From Halanaerobium saccharolyticum subsp. saccharolyticum DSM 6643 (GTDB lineage: Bacteria; Bacillota; Halanaerobiia; Halanaerobiales; Halanaerobiaceae): 64,000 nt of DNA. The DNA lies in NCBI RefSeq assembly GCF_000350165.1, contig NZ_CAUI01000010.1:1-64000 (forward strand), written 5' to 3'. The position numbers and the translations under genes are program-made. Below are positions 37,728 to 46,721 of this stretch, piece after piece. Below the pieces are notes generated by a model. That model was not told where the DNA came from, did not search any database, and was given only the letters and a program-made list of their open reading frames with translations. How positions within the stretch are numbered: the stretch's first letter is position 1; each line of letters opens with the position of its first letter.

Positions 37728-37756
37728 TTGTCTTATTTATTGATGAATGTTAAAAT
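37728..37756 (+). promoter_or_regulatory. Promoter before the DnaJ/TerB gene
   Basis: TTGTCT (37728-37733), a 17-base spacer and TAAAAT (37751-37756), about 37 bases before the start codon. Confidence 0.55.
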
Positions 37757-37792
37757 AGTACTAATATATCTAATTAAATGGAGGTTATAATA

Positions 37793-38560
37793 ATGGCCTG
37801 GATGGGTAAAATTCTTGGAGGAACAGTTGGCTGGTCTTTTGGTGGCCCTTTAGGGGCGGTGATTGGGGCAGCTATTGGTAATCATTTTGATAAAAATAAT
37901 TTTGCTTCGAGTCAATTTGGACAGCAGCAGAAAAACAATTTGAATCAACAGGAAGAAAAGCAAACTATCTTTTTTACTAGTATCTTTTCAATGTTGGCTA
38001 AGTTTGCACAAGCAGATGGTACTGTCAGTCGATCTGAGATAAAAACTATTGATCGTTTTATTAAAAATGAGCTTAAGCTGCAGGGAGATGCTCGCGAATT
38101 AGCAATTAGAATTTTTGATGAGGCTAAAAGAAAAAATAATAGTTTTACAGAATATGCACAGCAGTTTTATGATAATTTTAAAAGTGAACAGACTCTTGTT
38201 TTAGGGATGTTTGATTTATTGATGAAGGTTGCAGTAGCAGATGATGATTTTCATCATAAAGAAGAAGAATATATTAAGAAAGCTAAAAGAATTTTTAAAC
38301 TAAATGATAGTCAGTATGAAAGCATCAGATCTCAATATGTAGAAACAGCTGACTTAGAAAAATATTATAAAATATTGGAATGCTCACCTGAGGCTGATTT
38401 TAAGGAAGTTAAGCGTAAATATCGGAAAAAGGCAAAAGAATTTCATCCGGATAATGTAATTGGTAAGGGTTTACCGGAAGAATTTGTAGATTTTGCCGAG
38501 CAGGAATTCAAAAAAATTAATGATGCTTATGAAAAAATAAAAGAACATAAAACAGCTTAA
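37793..38560 (+). CDS. DjlA-like co-chaperone (TerB and DnaJ domains)
   Basis: About 255 residues in three parts. First is a Gly-rich membrane or glycine-zipper segment at residues 4-28 (GKILGGTVGWSFGGPLGAVIG). Then a TerB-like helical domain (about 55-170; FAQADGTVSRSEIKTI and VAVADDDFHHKEEEY carry acidic motifs). Last is a C-terminal J domain (about 185-255) with the HPD tripeptide in AKEFHPDNVIGKG, which stimulates DnaK. This is the order seen in DjlA. I place the start at ATG 37793 behind GGAGGT; the ATG 15 bases earlier lies upstream of that site. The hydroxyacid dehydrogenase gene follows after 34 bases. Confidence 0.88.
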   Translation: MAWMGKILGGTVGWSFGGPLGAVIGAAIGNHFDKNNFASSQFGQQQKNNLNQQEEKQTIFFTSIFSMLAKFAQADGTVSRSEIKTIDRFIKNELKLQGDARELAIRIFDEAKRKNNSFTEYAQQFYDNFKSEQTLVLGMFDLLMKVAVADDDFHHKEEEYIKKAKRIFKLNDSQYESIRSQYVETADLEKYYKILECSPEADFKEVKRKYRKKAKEFHPDNVIGKGLPEEFVDFAEQEFKKINDAYEKIKEHKTA

Positions 38561-38594
38561 TTAAATACTTATTATATTTTTAGGGGTGAAAATA

Positions 38595-39548
38595 ATGAAA
38601 ATAGTGATGATTGAACCAATTAATATTTCTATGCTTAAAATTGAAGAATACAGGCAGACACTTGAAGCTGGGGGTCATCAGCTGATTGCTTATTCTGCTA
38701 GAGCAGAGAGCAATGAAGAAATGGTAAAAAGAGCAGAAGATGCTGACATTTTAATTATAGCCAATCAGCCCTTACCTGCAGAAGTAATCAATTCTGCTAA
38801 AAATTTAAAGATGATTTCAGTTGCTTTTACCGGTTTTGATCACATAGCAATGGATGCCTGCCGCGAAAATGATATCTTAGTTTCCAATTCTTCTGGGTAT
38901 GCAAATCAGGCTGTGGCTGAACTCGTTTTTGGTTTGACAATTGACTTAATGCGTAAGATTAATGATTCTAATACTGCAGTTAGAGCTGGAAAAACTCGAG
39001 CTGGTCTAATTGGAAATGAACTGGCCGGCAAAAACTTTGGCATAATCGGTTTTGGTTCAATTGGTCAGAAGACTGCTCGGATTGCAGATGCCTTTGGCTG
39101 TAATATTCTAGTTGATAATCATAAAAAACATCAAGCTGGAGAAGAACTTGGAGTAGAATATCTGCCAATTCCTGAACTGATGCAGAAAAGTGATATAGTC
39201 AGTCTGCATGTTCCACTCAAAGATTCAACTGTAGATTTAATTGATGCAGAAGAGATTGCTTTAATGAAAAATAGTTCAATCTTGATTAATACAGCGCGGG
39301 GACCTGTAGTTAATAGTAAAGCACTGGCTGAAGCTTTAAATGAGGAAGAAATTGCTGGAGCTGGAATTGATGTGTTTGAGATAGAGCCACCTATCCCTAA
39401 AGATCATCCACTTTTAAATGCTAAAAATACTATTTTAACACCTCATACTGCTTTTGCAACTGAGGAAGCTTTTATTAAAAGAGCTGAAATAGTTTTTGCT
39501 AATATTGAAGCCTGGTTAGCTGGCAAGCCGCAGAATGTTGTAAGTTGA
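38595..39548 (+). CDS. D-isomer-specific 2-hydroxyacid dehydrogenase
   Basis: About 317 residues. The NAD-binding motif [24 protein letters not shown] is near residue 146. The catalytic Arg and Glu lie in [17 protein letters not shown] and [12 protein letters not shown], and the catalytic His is in LTPHTAFAT. The nearest types are phosphoglycerate, glycerate/hydroxypyruvate and related dehydrogenases. I place the start at ATG 38595 behind AGGGGTG; the GTG at 38586 is part of that site. It ends seven bases before the sigma-54 activator gene, so it probably works in the same sugar-acid pathway, reducing or oxidising a 2-keto/2-hydroxy acid. Confidence 0.88.
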   Translation: MKIVMIEPINISMLKIEEYRQTLEAGGHQLIAYSARAESNEEMVKRAEDADILIIANQPLPAEVINSAKNLKMISVAFTGFDHIAMDACRENDILVSNSSGYANQAVAELVFGLTIDLMRKINDSNTAVRAGKTRAGLIGNELAGKNFGIIGFGSIGQKTARIADAFGCNILVDNHKKHQAGEELGVEYLPIPELMQKSDIVSLHVPLKDSTVDLIDAEEIALMKNSSILINTARGPVVNSKALAEALNEEEIAGAGIDVFEIEPPIPKDHPLLNAKNTILTPHTAFATEEAFIKRAEIVFANIEAWLAGKPQNVVS

Positions 39549-39555
39549 GATAATT

Positions 39556-41445
39556 ATGGAAATTGAAAATAAAATTATTTTAATAGCGCCTTATTTGAAG
39601 TTAAAAGAATCTTCTCAGAAAGTTGTTGATAGAAACAATTATTATATTGATGTATATTTGGGTGATCTTAAAGAAGGGGTTAAAGTAGCAAAAGAAGCAG
39701 TTGAAAATGGGGCTGAGTTAATTATTAGTCGTGGTGGAACTGCAACTATGATAAAAGAAAATGTCGATGTTCCAGTTGTTGAAATAAATGTTACCGGTTT
39801 TGATTTGTTAAGGGTTATTTATCCATTTGTTTCATCAGAAAACAAAAAAATTGGTATAATTGGTTACTCTAATGTTATATATGGAATGAAATCTATTTCA
39901 AACACTTTAGATATTAATATAGAATACTATGAAATTAAATGCAATAATCAAGTTGAAAAACAAATAAGAAAAGCTATTGAAAATGATGTTACTCTTATCA
40001 TTGGTGATACAATAGCTATTAAAACTGCTGCTAAACATGGTTTTGAAACTAAATTAATTACTTCAGGGGAAGAAGCTGTACAAAATGCTATTTTAGAAGC
40101 TCAAAAAGTTTATCAAGCAATTTTGAAAGAAAAGAAAGAAAAAGAAATGTTAAAAACAATTTTAGACTTTGCTCAAGAAGGTATAATTGCTATAGATAAG
40201 GATGGAATAGTAAATGTTTTTAATCCTCAAGCTGAAAAATTATTTAATCTAAATCAAAATAATGTAATTGATTATAGGGCTGATGAAGTATTACCAAACA
40301 CAAGATTATTAGAGGTAATTAAGACTGGAGAGAAAGAACTAAATCAGATACAAAATATAGGGGAAACAAGAATTGCTACAAATAGAGTCCCCATAAAAGT
40401 AGAAAATAAAGTAAATGGTGCTGTAGCAACTTTTCAAGATGTTACAAAAATACAGAAATTAGAACAAGAAATTAGAAGGGAATTAAATAAAAAAGGTTTA
40501 ACTGCTCAATATAATTTTGATGATATAATTGGAGAAAGTAAAGTTATAAAAGTAAAAAAAGAATTAGCTAAAAAATTTGCAAAAGTTAACTCTACAGTTT
40601 TAATTAGAGGTCAGAGTGGAACCGGAAAAGAATTATTTGCTCACAGTATACATAAAAATAGCAAAAGAAAAAATGGTCCATTTGTTGCTATTAATTGTGC
40701 TGCCTTGCCAACAAATTTACTTGAAAGTGAACTTTTTGGATATGAGGAAGGAAGTTTTACAGGAGCAAAAAAGGGTGGGAAAAGTGGTCTTTTTGAATTA
40801 GCTCATAGAGGGACTATATTCTTAGATGAAATTGGAAAAATGGATAAGAAGCTTCAAGCTAGATTATTAAGGGTTATTCAAGAAAAAAGGATAATGAGGC
40901 TTGGAGGAAGAGAAGTGATTCCAGTAGATGTTAGAATAATATCTGCTGCAAACAGTAATTTAAATACAGAAGTACAAAATGGAGAATTTAGAAAAGATTT
41001 ATATTATAGACTAAATGTTCTAGAACTTAAAATTCCTCCTCTTTCAGAAAGAAAAGAAGATATACCAGCATTAGTAAAATATTTTTCAAATAAAATGACT
41101 AAAAAAAATAATTTAAATATTAAATTTTCTAGTAGTGTGATCGAAGCTTTTCAAAAATATAATTGGCCAGGTAATGTCAGAGAGTTAGAAAATATGGTTG
41201 AGAAAACAATTGTAATCTCAGATTCTAAAATAATTAGAAAAAAAGATATTAAATATATATTACCAGAAAGAAATGAGAGAAATGAAAAAAATAATTTAAT
41301 TGATATATATACTTCCTTTGATAATATTGAAAAACAGGTTATAAAGTTACTTACTGGCGATGGTTTATCTAAAACAGAAATTGCTAATATATTAGACATT
41401 GACAGATCGACTCTATGGCGAAAACTAAAAAAATATGATTTATAA
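39556..41445 (+). CDS. Sigma-54-dependent activator with PrpR-type N-terminal sensor domain
   Basis: A 629-residue enhancer-binding protein. Residues 1-190 match the PrpR N-terminal sensor ([29 protein letters not shown]). A PAS domain is at about 200-300 ([30 protein letters not shown]). The AAA+ domain covers about 325-560, with Walker [16 protein letters not shown], the sigma-54 contact loop GSFTGA and Walker [11 protein letters not shown] Fis-type helix-turn-helix is at the end ([20 protein letters not shown]). The sensor domain family responds to small acids. It should activate the -24/-12 promoter at 41590, which heads the sugar-acid operon directly downstream. The start is ATG 39556; its ribosome site is weak. 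Confidence 0.93.
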   Translation: MEIENKIILIAPYLKLKESSQKVVDRNNYYIDVYLGDLKEGVKVAKEAVENGAELIISRGGTATMIKENVDVPVVEINVTGFDLLRVIYPFVSSENKKIGIIGYSNVIYGMKSISNTLDINIEYYEIKCNNQVEKQIRKAIENDVTLIIGDTIAIKTAAKHGFETKLITSGEEAVQNAILEAQKVYQAILKEKKEKEMLKTILDFAQEGIIAIDKDGIVNVFNPQAEKLFNLNQNNVIDYRADEVLPNTRLLEVIKTGEKELNQIQNIGETRIATNRVPIKVENKVNGAVATFQDVTKIQKLEQEIRRELNKKGLTAQYNFDDIIGESKVIKVKKELAKKFAKVNSTVLIRGQSGTGKELFAHSIHKNSKRKNGPFVAINCAALPTNLLESELFGYEEGSFTGAKKGGKSGLFELAHRGTIFLDEIGKMDKKLQARLLRVIQEKRIMRLGGREVIPVDVRIISAANSNLNTEVQNGEFRKDLYYRLNVLELKIPPLSERKEDIPALVKYFSNKMTKKNNLNIKFSSSVIEAFQKYNWPGNVRELENMVEKTIVISDSKIIRKKDIKYILPERNERNEKNNLIDIYTSFDNIEKQVIKLLTGDGLSKTEIANILDIDRSTLWRKLKKYDL

Positions 41446-41448
41446 TAA

Positions 41449-41487
41449 AACATATTGTTGCATTATGCAGCAATATGTTATTTTTTT
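41449..41487 (+). terminator. Terminator after the sigma-54 activator gene
   Basis: AACATATTGTTGCAT (41449-41463) pairs with ATGCAGCAATATGTT (41465-41479, with one mismatch-like bulge) and T runs to 41487. It isolates the sigma-54 promoter from upstream transcription. Confidence 0.82.
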
Positions 41488-41589
41488 ATAAAAAAATAAG
41501 GGGTTAAAATCTATTAATTTCAGAAATTAAAAAATTATAGTTGTTGATATAATAGGGTTTTTAAAATAATTCAGAAAATTTAAGCTTTT

Positions 41590-41605
41590 TGGAATGATAC
41601 TTGCA
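41590..41605 (+). promoter_or_regulatory. Sigma-54 (-24/-12) promoter of the sugar-acid operon
   Basis: TGGAATGATACTTGCA (41590-41605) has GG and GC elements with the required ten bases between them and matches TGGCACN5TTGCA at most key positions. It lies 45 bases before the first gene and just downstream of the gene for a sigma-54 activator with a terminator between. No sigma-A promoter is obvious here. Activator sites probably lie in 41488-41589, but I could not identify an inverted repeat with confidence. Confidence 0.85.
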
Positions 41606-41649
41606 TTAAATATATACGAGAATAATAATATCGAAGGGGGGAAATTTAA

Positions 41650-41955
41650 ATGGCAAGTAAATCTATTGTAATGAACTCTGAAGACAATATTGCTACAACA
41701 CTGTCAGATATTGCTAAAGGAGAAGAGGTTGAAGTTGAAATTAAAGAGGATGTAGAAAAGATACAAATAAATAATGACATACCTTTTGGACACAAATTTT
41801 CTTTAGTAGATATCAAAAAAGGTAGTGATGTTGTTAAATACGGTGAAGTTATAGGGAAGGCCAGTCAAGATATCAAAAAAGGTGATTATGTTCATGTACA
41901 TAATCTCGAGAGTAAAAGAGCACGTGGAGATTTAACAAAACGGGGGGTGAATTAA
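41650..41955 (+). CDS. UxaA-family hydrolyase, small subunit (SAF domain)
   Basis: A 101-residue protein matching the N-terminal SAF domain of altronate/galactarate dehydratases, including GHKFSLVDIKKGSDVVKYGEVIGKA and GDYVHVHNLESKRARG. In this family the small and large parts are either fused (UxaA, GarD) or, as here, separate genes. It should form a dehydratase with the next gene, which starts two bases later. It is first behind the sigma-54 promoter and has a GAAGGGGGG site. Confidence 0.9.
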   Translation: MASKSIVMNSEDNIATTLSDIAKGEEVEVEIKEDVEKIQINNDIPFGHKFSLVDIKKGSDVVKYGEVIGKASQDIKKGDYVHVHNLESKRARGDLTKRGVN

Positions 41956-41956
41956 A

Positions 41957-43114
41957 TTGAAAATTAAAGGTTATAAAAGAGAAAATGGAAAAGTAGGTAT
42001 TAGAAATCACCTGCTTGTATTACCTACTTCAGTTTGTGCAGCTCATACTGCTGTGAAAATAGCAGATCAAATAAGTGAGGCTGTTGCAATTCCTCATGAA
42101 CATGGATGTTGCCAGTTGGGACCTGATGAAGATCAAACAATAAGAACATTAATAGGCTTAGGTAAAAATCCTAATGTTGGTTCAGTTCTTGTAGTAGGTC
42201 TAGGTTGTGAAGGTGTAGAGCCTGATAATGTAGCAGAAGAGATTAGTAAAACTGGTAAAAGAGTAGAAAAATTAGTTATACAAAAAGAAGGTGGAACACT
42301 TAAAACTATTGAAGTGGGTACTAGAATTGCTAGGGATATGGCAAATGACCTTGCTAAAATGGAAAGACAAGAAGTAGATCTAGATAACTTAATATTAGGA
42401 ATAGAATGTGGTGGAACAGATGCTACATCTGGTATAGCAGCCAATCCTGCAGTTGGAGGAGCATCAGACAAGCTTCTTGAATATGGTGGTACTGCAATGT
42501 TATCAGAAACCACAGAACTAATTGGAGCAGAACATGTATTAGCAAAAAGAGCTTTAAATGAACATGTGAAGAATAGATTGTTTGAAATTGTTAATAGGAC
42601 TGAAGAGAGAGCATTAGATTCAGGAGTTGATTTAAGAGGTAATCAACCTACTCCAGGAAATATCCAGGGTGGAGTTACAACTATTGAAGAAAAATCTCTT
42701 GGATGTATTTATAAAGCTGGATTTGCTACTATTCAAGGTATCTTAGAGTATGCAGAAGAAGTAGATGGCAAAGGTTTTTATGTAATGGATACACCTGGTC
42801 AGGACATTGATTCAATAACTGGTATGCTTGCAGGTGGAGCTCAGATAATTGTGTTTACAACTGGGCGAGGAACCCCTACAGGGTCACCAATTGCACCGGT
42901 AATTAAAGTAACAGGTAATTCTAGAACTTATAAAATGATGGAAGATAATATTGATATTAATGCTGGTCGAATAATTGATGATGGTGTTCCAATGAGTGAA
43001 GTTTCTGAGGAAATCTTTGATTATATGATTAGAGTATCAAATGGGGAAAAACCAAAGGCAGAATTGCTTGGACATCAAGAATTCGGTATATTTAGAATTG
43101 CACCAACAGTTTAA
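41957..43114 (+). CDS. UxaA-family hydrolyase, large subunit (altronate/galactarate dehydratase type)
   Basis: A 385-residue large subunit. GYKRENGKVGIRNHLLVLPTSVCAA at the N-terminus, HEHGCCQLGPDEDQ (near residue 48), GLGCEGVE, LGIECGGTDATSGIAANPAVG and the C-terminal TTGRGTPTGSPIAPVIKVTGN are conserved in UxaA/GarD. These enzymes dehydrate sugar acids to 2-keto-3-deoxy acids using Fe(II) or a similar metal. The true substrate is uncertain because the neighbours are a KdgT permease, a DUF1537 kinase and PdxA2, which point to a four-carbon acid route. The start is TTG 41957 with GGGGGTGA upstream. Confidence 0.9.
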   Translation: MKIKGYKRENGKVGIRNHLLVLPTSVCAAHTAVKIADQISEAVAIPHEHGCCQLGPDEDQTIRTLIGLGKNPNVGSVLVVGLGCEGVEPDNVAEEISKTGKRVEKLVIQKEGGTLKTIEVGTRIARDMANDLAKMERQEVDLDNLILGIECGGTDATSGIAANPAVGGASDKLLEYGGTAMLSETTELIGAEHVLAKRALNEHVKNRLFEIVNRTEERALDSGVDLRGNQPTPGNIQGGVTTIEEKSLGCIYKAGFATIQGILEYAEEVDGKGFYVMDTPGQDIDSITGMLAGGAQIIVFTTGRGTPTGSPIAPVIKVTGNSRTYKMMEDNIDINAGRIIDDGVPMSEVSEEIFDYMIRVSNGEKPKAELLGHQEFGIFRIAPTV

Positions 43115-43160
43115 TAATAACTTATTAAAAACTTTTTAAATAATTTAAGGAGTGATGAAA

Positions 43161-44123
43161 TTGAAAATAAAGCAGTCTATTGAAAAAATTCCTGGTGGTA
43201 TGATGGTAGTTCCTCTTGTTCTCGGTGCATTAACAAATACTTTCTTTCCCGAACTTTTAGAAATTGGTGGATTTACAACAGCATTATTTAAAAATGGCGC
43301 TTCAACACTTATAGCCGCTTTTCTACTTTGTATGGGAGCTGGTATCGAATTAAAAGCTGCTCCAACAGCTATAAGAAAAGGAACAGTAGTAACTGCAACT
43401 AAGTTTATAGTTGCAGTTGGAATTGGATTATTTGTTTCTAAATTTTTAAATGATAGTTTTCTTGGATTATCTTCATTAGCGATAATTGCTGCAATGAGTA
43501 ACACAAATGGTGGATTATATGCAGCATTAGTAGGGGAATTTGGGGATGAAACTGATGTAGGAGCTATTTCCATAATTTCTATTAATGATGGTCCATTTCT
43601 TACAATGGTGGCTTTAGGAACAGCTGGAATTGCTAGAATTCCATTTATAACATTAGTTGCAGTAATTATTCCAATAATTATTGGTATGATTCTTGGTAAT
43701 CTTGACTCTGATATGAAAGAATTTTTAACAAAGAGTGGCCCGGTATTTATTCCTTTATTTGCTTTTCCTTTAGGAGCAGGAATTAACTTTACTATGCTTA
43801 TTACAGCTGGAATTTCTGGAGTTTTATTAGGTGTTATGACTAGTATTATTGGTGGATTTTTCAATTTCTGGGCTGATAGGCTAACAGGAGGAACTGGTAT
43901 GGCTGGAGCTGCTGCTTCAAGTACAGCTGGTAACGCAGTTGCTACACCACAAGCTGTAGCTGTGGCTGACCCTACTTTAGAAGCACTGGCTGCAACTGCA
44001 ACACCACAGGTTGCTGCATCAACTATAACAACCGCATTATTAACACCCGCAGTTACAGCTTTTCTGCATAAAAGATTCATAAAAGAAGAGCAAGAAAACA
44101 ATGGAAGAGAAGAGGTAGTATAA
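43161..44123 (+). CDS. 2-keto-3-deoxygluconate permease family transporter (KdgT)
   Basis: About 320 residues with some ten membrane segments. The family features are [20 protein letters not shown] at the N-terminus, [19 protein letters not shown] and [15 protein letters not shown]. The C-terminal part is Ala/Thr-rich ([20 protein letters not shown]). It imports 2-keto-3-deoxygluconate or a related acid by H+ symport. Three in-frame starts are close: GTG 43152, ATG 43155 and TTG 43161. TTG is best spaced (eight bases) from AAGGAG. It is part of the sigma-54 operon; the antisense reading frame over it is a shadow. Confidence 0.9.
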   Translation: MKIKQSIEKIPGGMMVVPLVLGALTNTFFPELLEIGGFTTALFKNGASTLIAAFLLCMGAGIELKAAPTAIRKGTVVTATKFIVAVGIGLFVSKFLNDSFLGLSSLAIIAAMSNTNGGLYAALVGEFGDETDVGAISIISINDGPFLTMVALGTAGIARIPFITLVAVIIPIIIGMILGNLDSDMKEFLTKSGPVFIPLFAFPLGAGINFTMLITAGISGVLLGVMTSIIGGFFNFWADRLTGGTGMAGAAASSTAGNAVATPQAVAVADPTLEALAATATPQVAASTITTALLTPAVTAFLHKRFIKEEQENNGREEVV

Positions 44124-44138
44124 CATAATAAATAGCCA

Positions 44139-44172
44139 AATAGCTGCTGTTCTAAATTGGGACAGCAGCTAT
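44139..44172 (+). promoter_or_regulatory. Hairpin between the permease and kinase genes
   Basis: AATAGCTGCTGTTC (44139-44152) pairs with GGACAGCAGCTATT (44159-44172), a 14-base stem with one G-T pair. No T run follows. It is more likely an mRNA processing or stabilising stem inside the operon than a full terminator. Confidence 0.55.
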
Positions 44173-44202
44173 TAATATTAATGATGAAATGGGAGGTTAG
44201 TT

Positions 44203-45510
44203 ATGAAAGACAAAGTTGCAATAATTGCTGATGATTTTACAGGCTCTAACGATACAGGTGTACATTTTAGTAAAGATGGTTTTACTACAGTAGTAGTTTT
44301 TGATATAGAAAAAATAGAAAATATAGATGAAAAGATTGATGTCGTCGTTGTTGATACAGAGAGTAGAGCTGATGATCCAAAGATAGCATATGAAAAGGCT
44401 TATAAAGCAGCAGAAAAATTAAATGAGAAATCTTTTAAGTATATTTATAAGAAGCTTGATTCTACATTAAGAGGTAATATCGGTTCTGAAATAGATGGTG
44501 TTATGGATGGGGGTAAGTTTGATCTTGCTATAGTTGCACCTGCACTACCTGATAACGGAAGGAAAACAATTGGTGGTATTCAATTTGTTCATGATATTCC
44601 ACTTGAAAAAACAGAAATTGCAAATGATCCAATAACTCCTATAAAACATTCTTATATTAAAGATATTATTTCTGAGCAGTGTGAAAAAAGTGTAGGATTA
44701 ATTAATCTTAAAGATGTTTTAAAAGGAAAAAATAATTTAAAAGAAAAAATGAATGAAGAAATAAAAAATAAAAAAGAAATTATTATTATTGATGCAATTA
44801 CTAAAGAAGATTTAAAAACAATAGCTGAAACAATAAATTCTTTAGATTTGAAAACTCTTCTTGTCGGCTCTGCTGGATTAGCAGAGACATTACCTGAAAC
44901 TTTTAATTTAAAAACTAATAAAAATAAAGAAGCAACAAATGATAGTATTATTGCTGGTATTGTAGGCAGTGTTAGTGATGTGACAAGAGAACAAGTGAAA
45001 TATGCTAATGAAAATGATGATAATATAAATGTTCTAGATATTAATATAGAAAATGTTGTTTCTGGCAAAGAAAAAAAGGAAATAAACAGGTTGAAAAAAT
45101 TAATTGATAACAGTATTAACGAAAAAAAAGATATTATAATTAGATCTGCGAAAGAAAGAAAATTGGTTGAAAAAGCTATAAGTATTGGAGAAAAAAATAA
45201 TTTAAATCAAAAAGAGGTAAGTAAGACTATTGCTAAGTTTATGGGAATGATGGCAAAAGAACTTTATAACTTAGATGATGTAAAAGGTTTATTTATTACC
45301 GGTGGCGATATTGCAATACAATCTGCCTCTACAATATGTGCTCAGTTTAATATAATAAAAGAAGAAGTTTTACCAGGAATACCTTTAAGTGTTTTTTCTG
45401 GAAAAGAATTATCAAAAAAACCTGTGGTTACAAAAGCTGGAGCTTTTGGTAATGAAAAATCTATAATTGAGGTCTTTAAATATTTAAGGAAGTGGTCTAA
45501 TAATGAATAA
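44203..45510 (+). CDS. DUF1537 four-carbon acid sugar kinase
   Basis: A 435-residue kinase. The N-terminal motif VAIIADDFTGSNDTGVHFSKDG binds substrate, YKKLDSTLRGNIGSEIDG (near residue 84) is highly conserved, and FITGGDIAIQSA (near 365) is in the nucleotide domain. Family members (DtnK, LtnK, OtnK, DenK) phosphorylate D- or L-threonate or erythronate derivatives. Together with the PdxA-type gene that overlaps its end, it matches the threonate-type route, in which the 4-phosphate is oxidised and decarboxylated to dihydroxyacetone phosphate. The start is ATG with GGGAGG upstream. Confidence 0.9.
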   Translation: MKDKVAIIADDFTGSNDTGVHFSKDGFTTVVVFDIEKIENIDEKIDVVVVDTESRADDPKIAYEKAYKAAEKLNEKSFKYIYKKLDSTLRGNIGSEIDGVMDGGKFDLAIVAPALPDNGRKTIGGIQFVHDIPLEKTEIANDPITPIKHSYIKDIISEQCEKSVGLINLKDVLKGKNNLKEKMNEEIKNKKEIIIIDAITKEDLKTIAETINSLDLKTLLVGSAGLAETLPETFNLKTNKNKEATNDSIIAGIVGSVSDVTREQVKYANENDDNINVLDINIENVVSGKEKKEINRLKKLIDNSINEKKDIIIRSAKERKLVEKAISIGEKNNLNQKEVSKTIAKFMGMMAKELYNLDDVKGLFITGGDIAIQSASTICAQFNIIKEEVLPGIPLSVFSGKELSKKPVVTKAGAFGNEKSIIEVFKYLRKWSNNE

Positions 45511-46507
45511 TTATAAAAATAATATCGGAATTACAATGGGAGATCCCGCTGGAGTAGGACCAGAAATCATTTTAAAAGCTTTTAAAGATAATCATTTTAA
45601 AAAATCAAATAGAATTATTGTTATTGGTGATTTAAATGTATTAAAAAAAATAAACGAAAAGTTAAATTTTAATGTGTTTTTTAATGAATTAAGTGATAAT
45701 TTAAATAAATTAGGTACTAAATATCAAGACGATAAGTTAAATGTTGTTAATTTAAATAATGTAAATATAGATAACTTAATTCCGGGAGAAGTTAATGAAA
45801 ATGCTGGTAAAGCAGCAGTTGAATTTGTTTTAAAAGGTATTGATTTAGCAATGGATAAAAAAATTGATGCTGTTGTCACTGCTCCAATAAATAAAAAAGC
45901 CATTCAAACAGCAGGTTTTAAATATCCAGGTCATACAGAAATTTTTGCTGAAAAAACAGGGACGAAAGATTATACAATGATGTTATACTCAGACAAATTG
46001 AATGTAGCACATGTCTCAACACACATGTCTTTACTTAATGCCTGTAAAACATTGAAAAAAGAAAGAGTCGAAAAGGTAATAGAATTAGCTAATAGTTCTT
46101 TAAAAGATCTCGGTATAGAAACTCCAAAAATAGCAGTAGCAGGTTTGAATCCACATGCTGGTGAACAAGGATTATTTGGTGAAGAAGAAATCAACGAAAT
46201 AAAACCAGCAGTTGATAATGCTAAAGAGAAAGGTATAGAAGCATTTGGTCCGATTCCTCCAGATACTGTTTTTGTAAAAGCGGTTAATGGAGAATATGAT
46301 ATTGTAGTGGTCATGTATCATGATCAGGGACATATTCCGGTTAAACTGCTTGGTTTTGATAGTGGTGTTAATGTGACTTTAGGTCTACCGATAATTAGAA
46401 CTTCTGTTGATCATGGGACCGCTTTTGATATTGCTTGGGAAGGAAAGGCTTATGACACTAGCCTTATAAAAGCAGTTGAAGTTGCTGAAAAAATGGCTGA
46501 AAAATAA
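45503..46507 (+). CDS. PdxA-family 4-phospho-sugar-acid dehydrogenase (PdxA2)
   Basis: A 334-residue NAD-dependent dehydrogenase of the 4-hydroxythreonine-4-phosphate dehydrogenase family. GITMGDPAGVGPEIILKAF at the start, APINKKAIQTAGFKYPGHTEIFA (near residue 132), HVSTHMSL, GLNPHAGEQGLFGEEE, VVMYHDQGHIPVKLLGFDSGVNVTLG and RTSVDHGTAFDIA carry the metal-binding His and Asp residues. Its coupling to DUF1537 (8-base overlap) identifies it as the catabolic PdxA2 type, producing dihydroxyacetone phosphate, and not as a vitamin B6 enzyme. It is the last gene of the sigma-54 operon. Confidence 0.92.
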   Translation: MNNYKNNIGITMGDPAGVGPEIILKAFKDNHFKKSNRIIVIGDLNVLKKINEKLNFNVFFNELSDNLNKLGTKYQDDKLNVVNLNNVNIDNLIPGEVNENAGKAAVEFVLKGIDLAMDKKIDAVVTAPINKKAIQTAGFKYPGHTEIFAEKTGTKDYTMMLYSDKLNVAHVSTHMSLLNACKTLKKERVEKVIELANSSLKDLGIETPKIAVAGLNPHAGEQGLFGEEEINEIKPAVDNAKEKGIEAFGPIPPDTVFVKAVNGEYDIVVVMYHDQGHIPVKLLGFDSGVNVTLGLPIIRTSVDHGTAFDIAWEGKAYDTSLIKAVEVAEKMAEK

Positions 46508-46522
46508 TATTAATTAAATGAA

Positions 46523-46564
46523 ACATAAATCCTGCTAACACATTTTAGCAGGATTTATGTTTTT
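46523..46564 (+). terminator. Terminator of the sugar-acid operon
   Basis: ACATAAATCCTGCTAA (46523-46538) pairs perfectly with TTAGCAGGATTTATGT (46545-46560), followed by TTTT. Confidence 0.85.
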
Positions 46565-46621
46565 GGAAGTAAATTCAAGCAATAATATAAATCAAATTAA
46601 ATTTGAATATTTTAACATTTT

Positions 46622-46650
46622 TTGATGCAGTAAATAATATATGTTATGAT
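46622..46650 (+). promoter_or_regulatory. Promoter of the iron-containing alcohol dehydrogenase gene
   Basis: TTGATG (46622-46627), a 17-base spacer and TATGAT (46645-46650), 71 bases before the start codon. Confidence 0.55.
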
Positions 46651-46721
46651 TGATTTAAAGTGATTAAATTAAATAATAAATTATTTATAATAAAAATTAA
46701 CTAAAGGGAGGCATATCAAGA

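Noticed and set aside
43145-44101. Minus-strand reading frame of 318 codons
   Set aside because: It is exactly antisense to the KdgT permease gene, which has clear family motifs. The antisense product is a composition artefact rich in Pro, Ile and Val.
45503-46507. Assignment as the vitamin B6 enzyme PdxA
   Set aside because: The overlap with a DUF1537 kinase gene and placement in a sigma-54 catabolic operon fit the catabolic PdxA2 type better.
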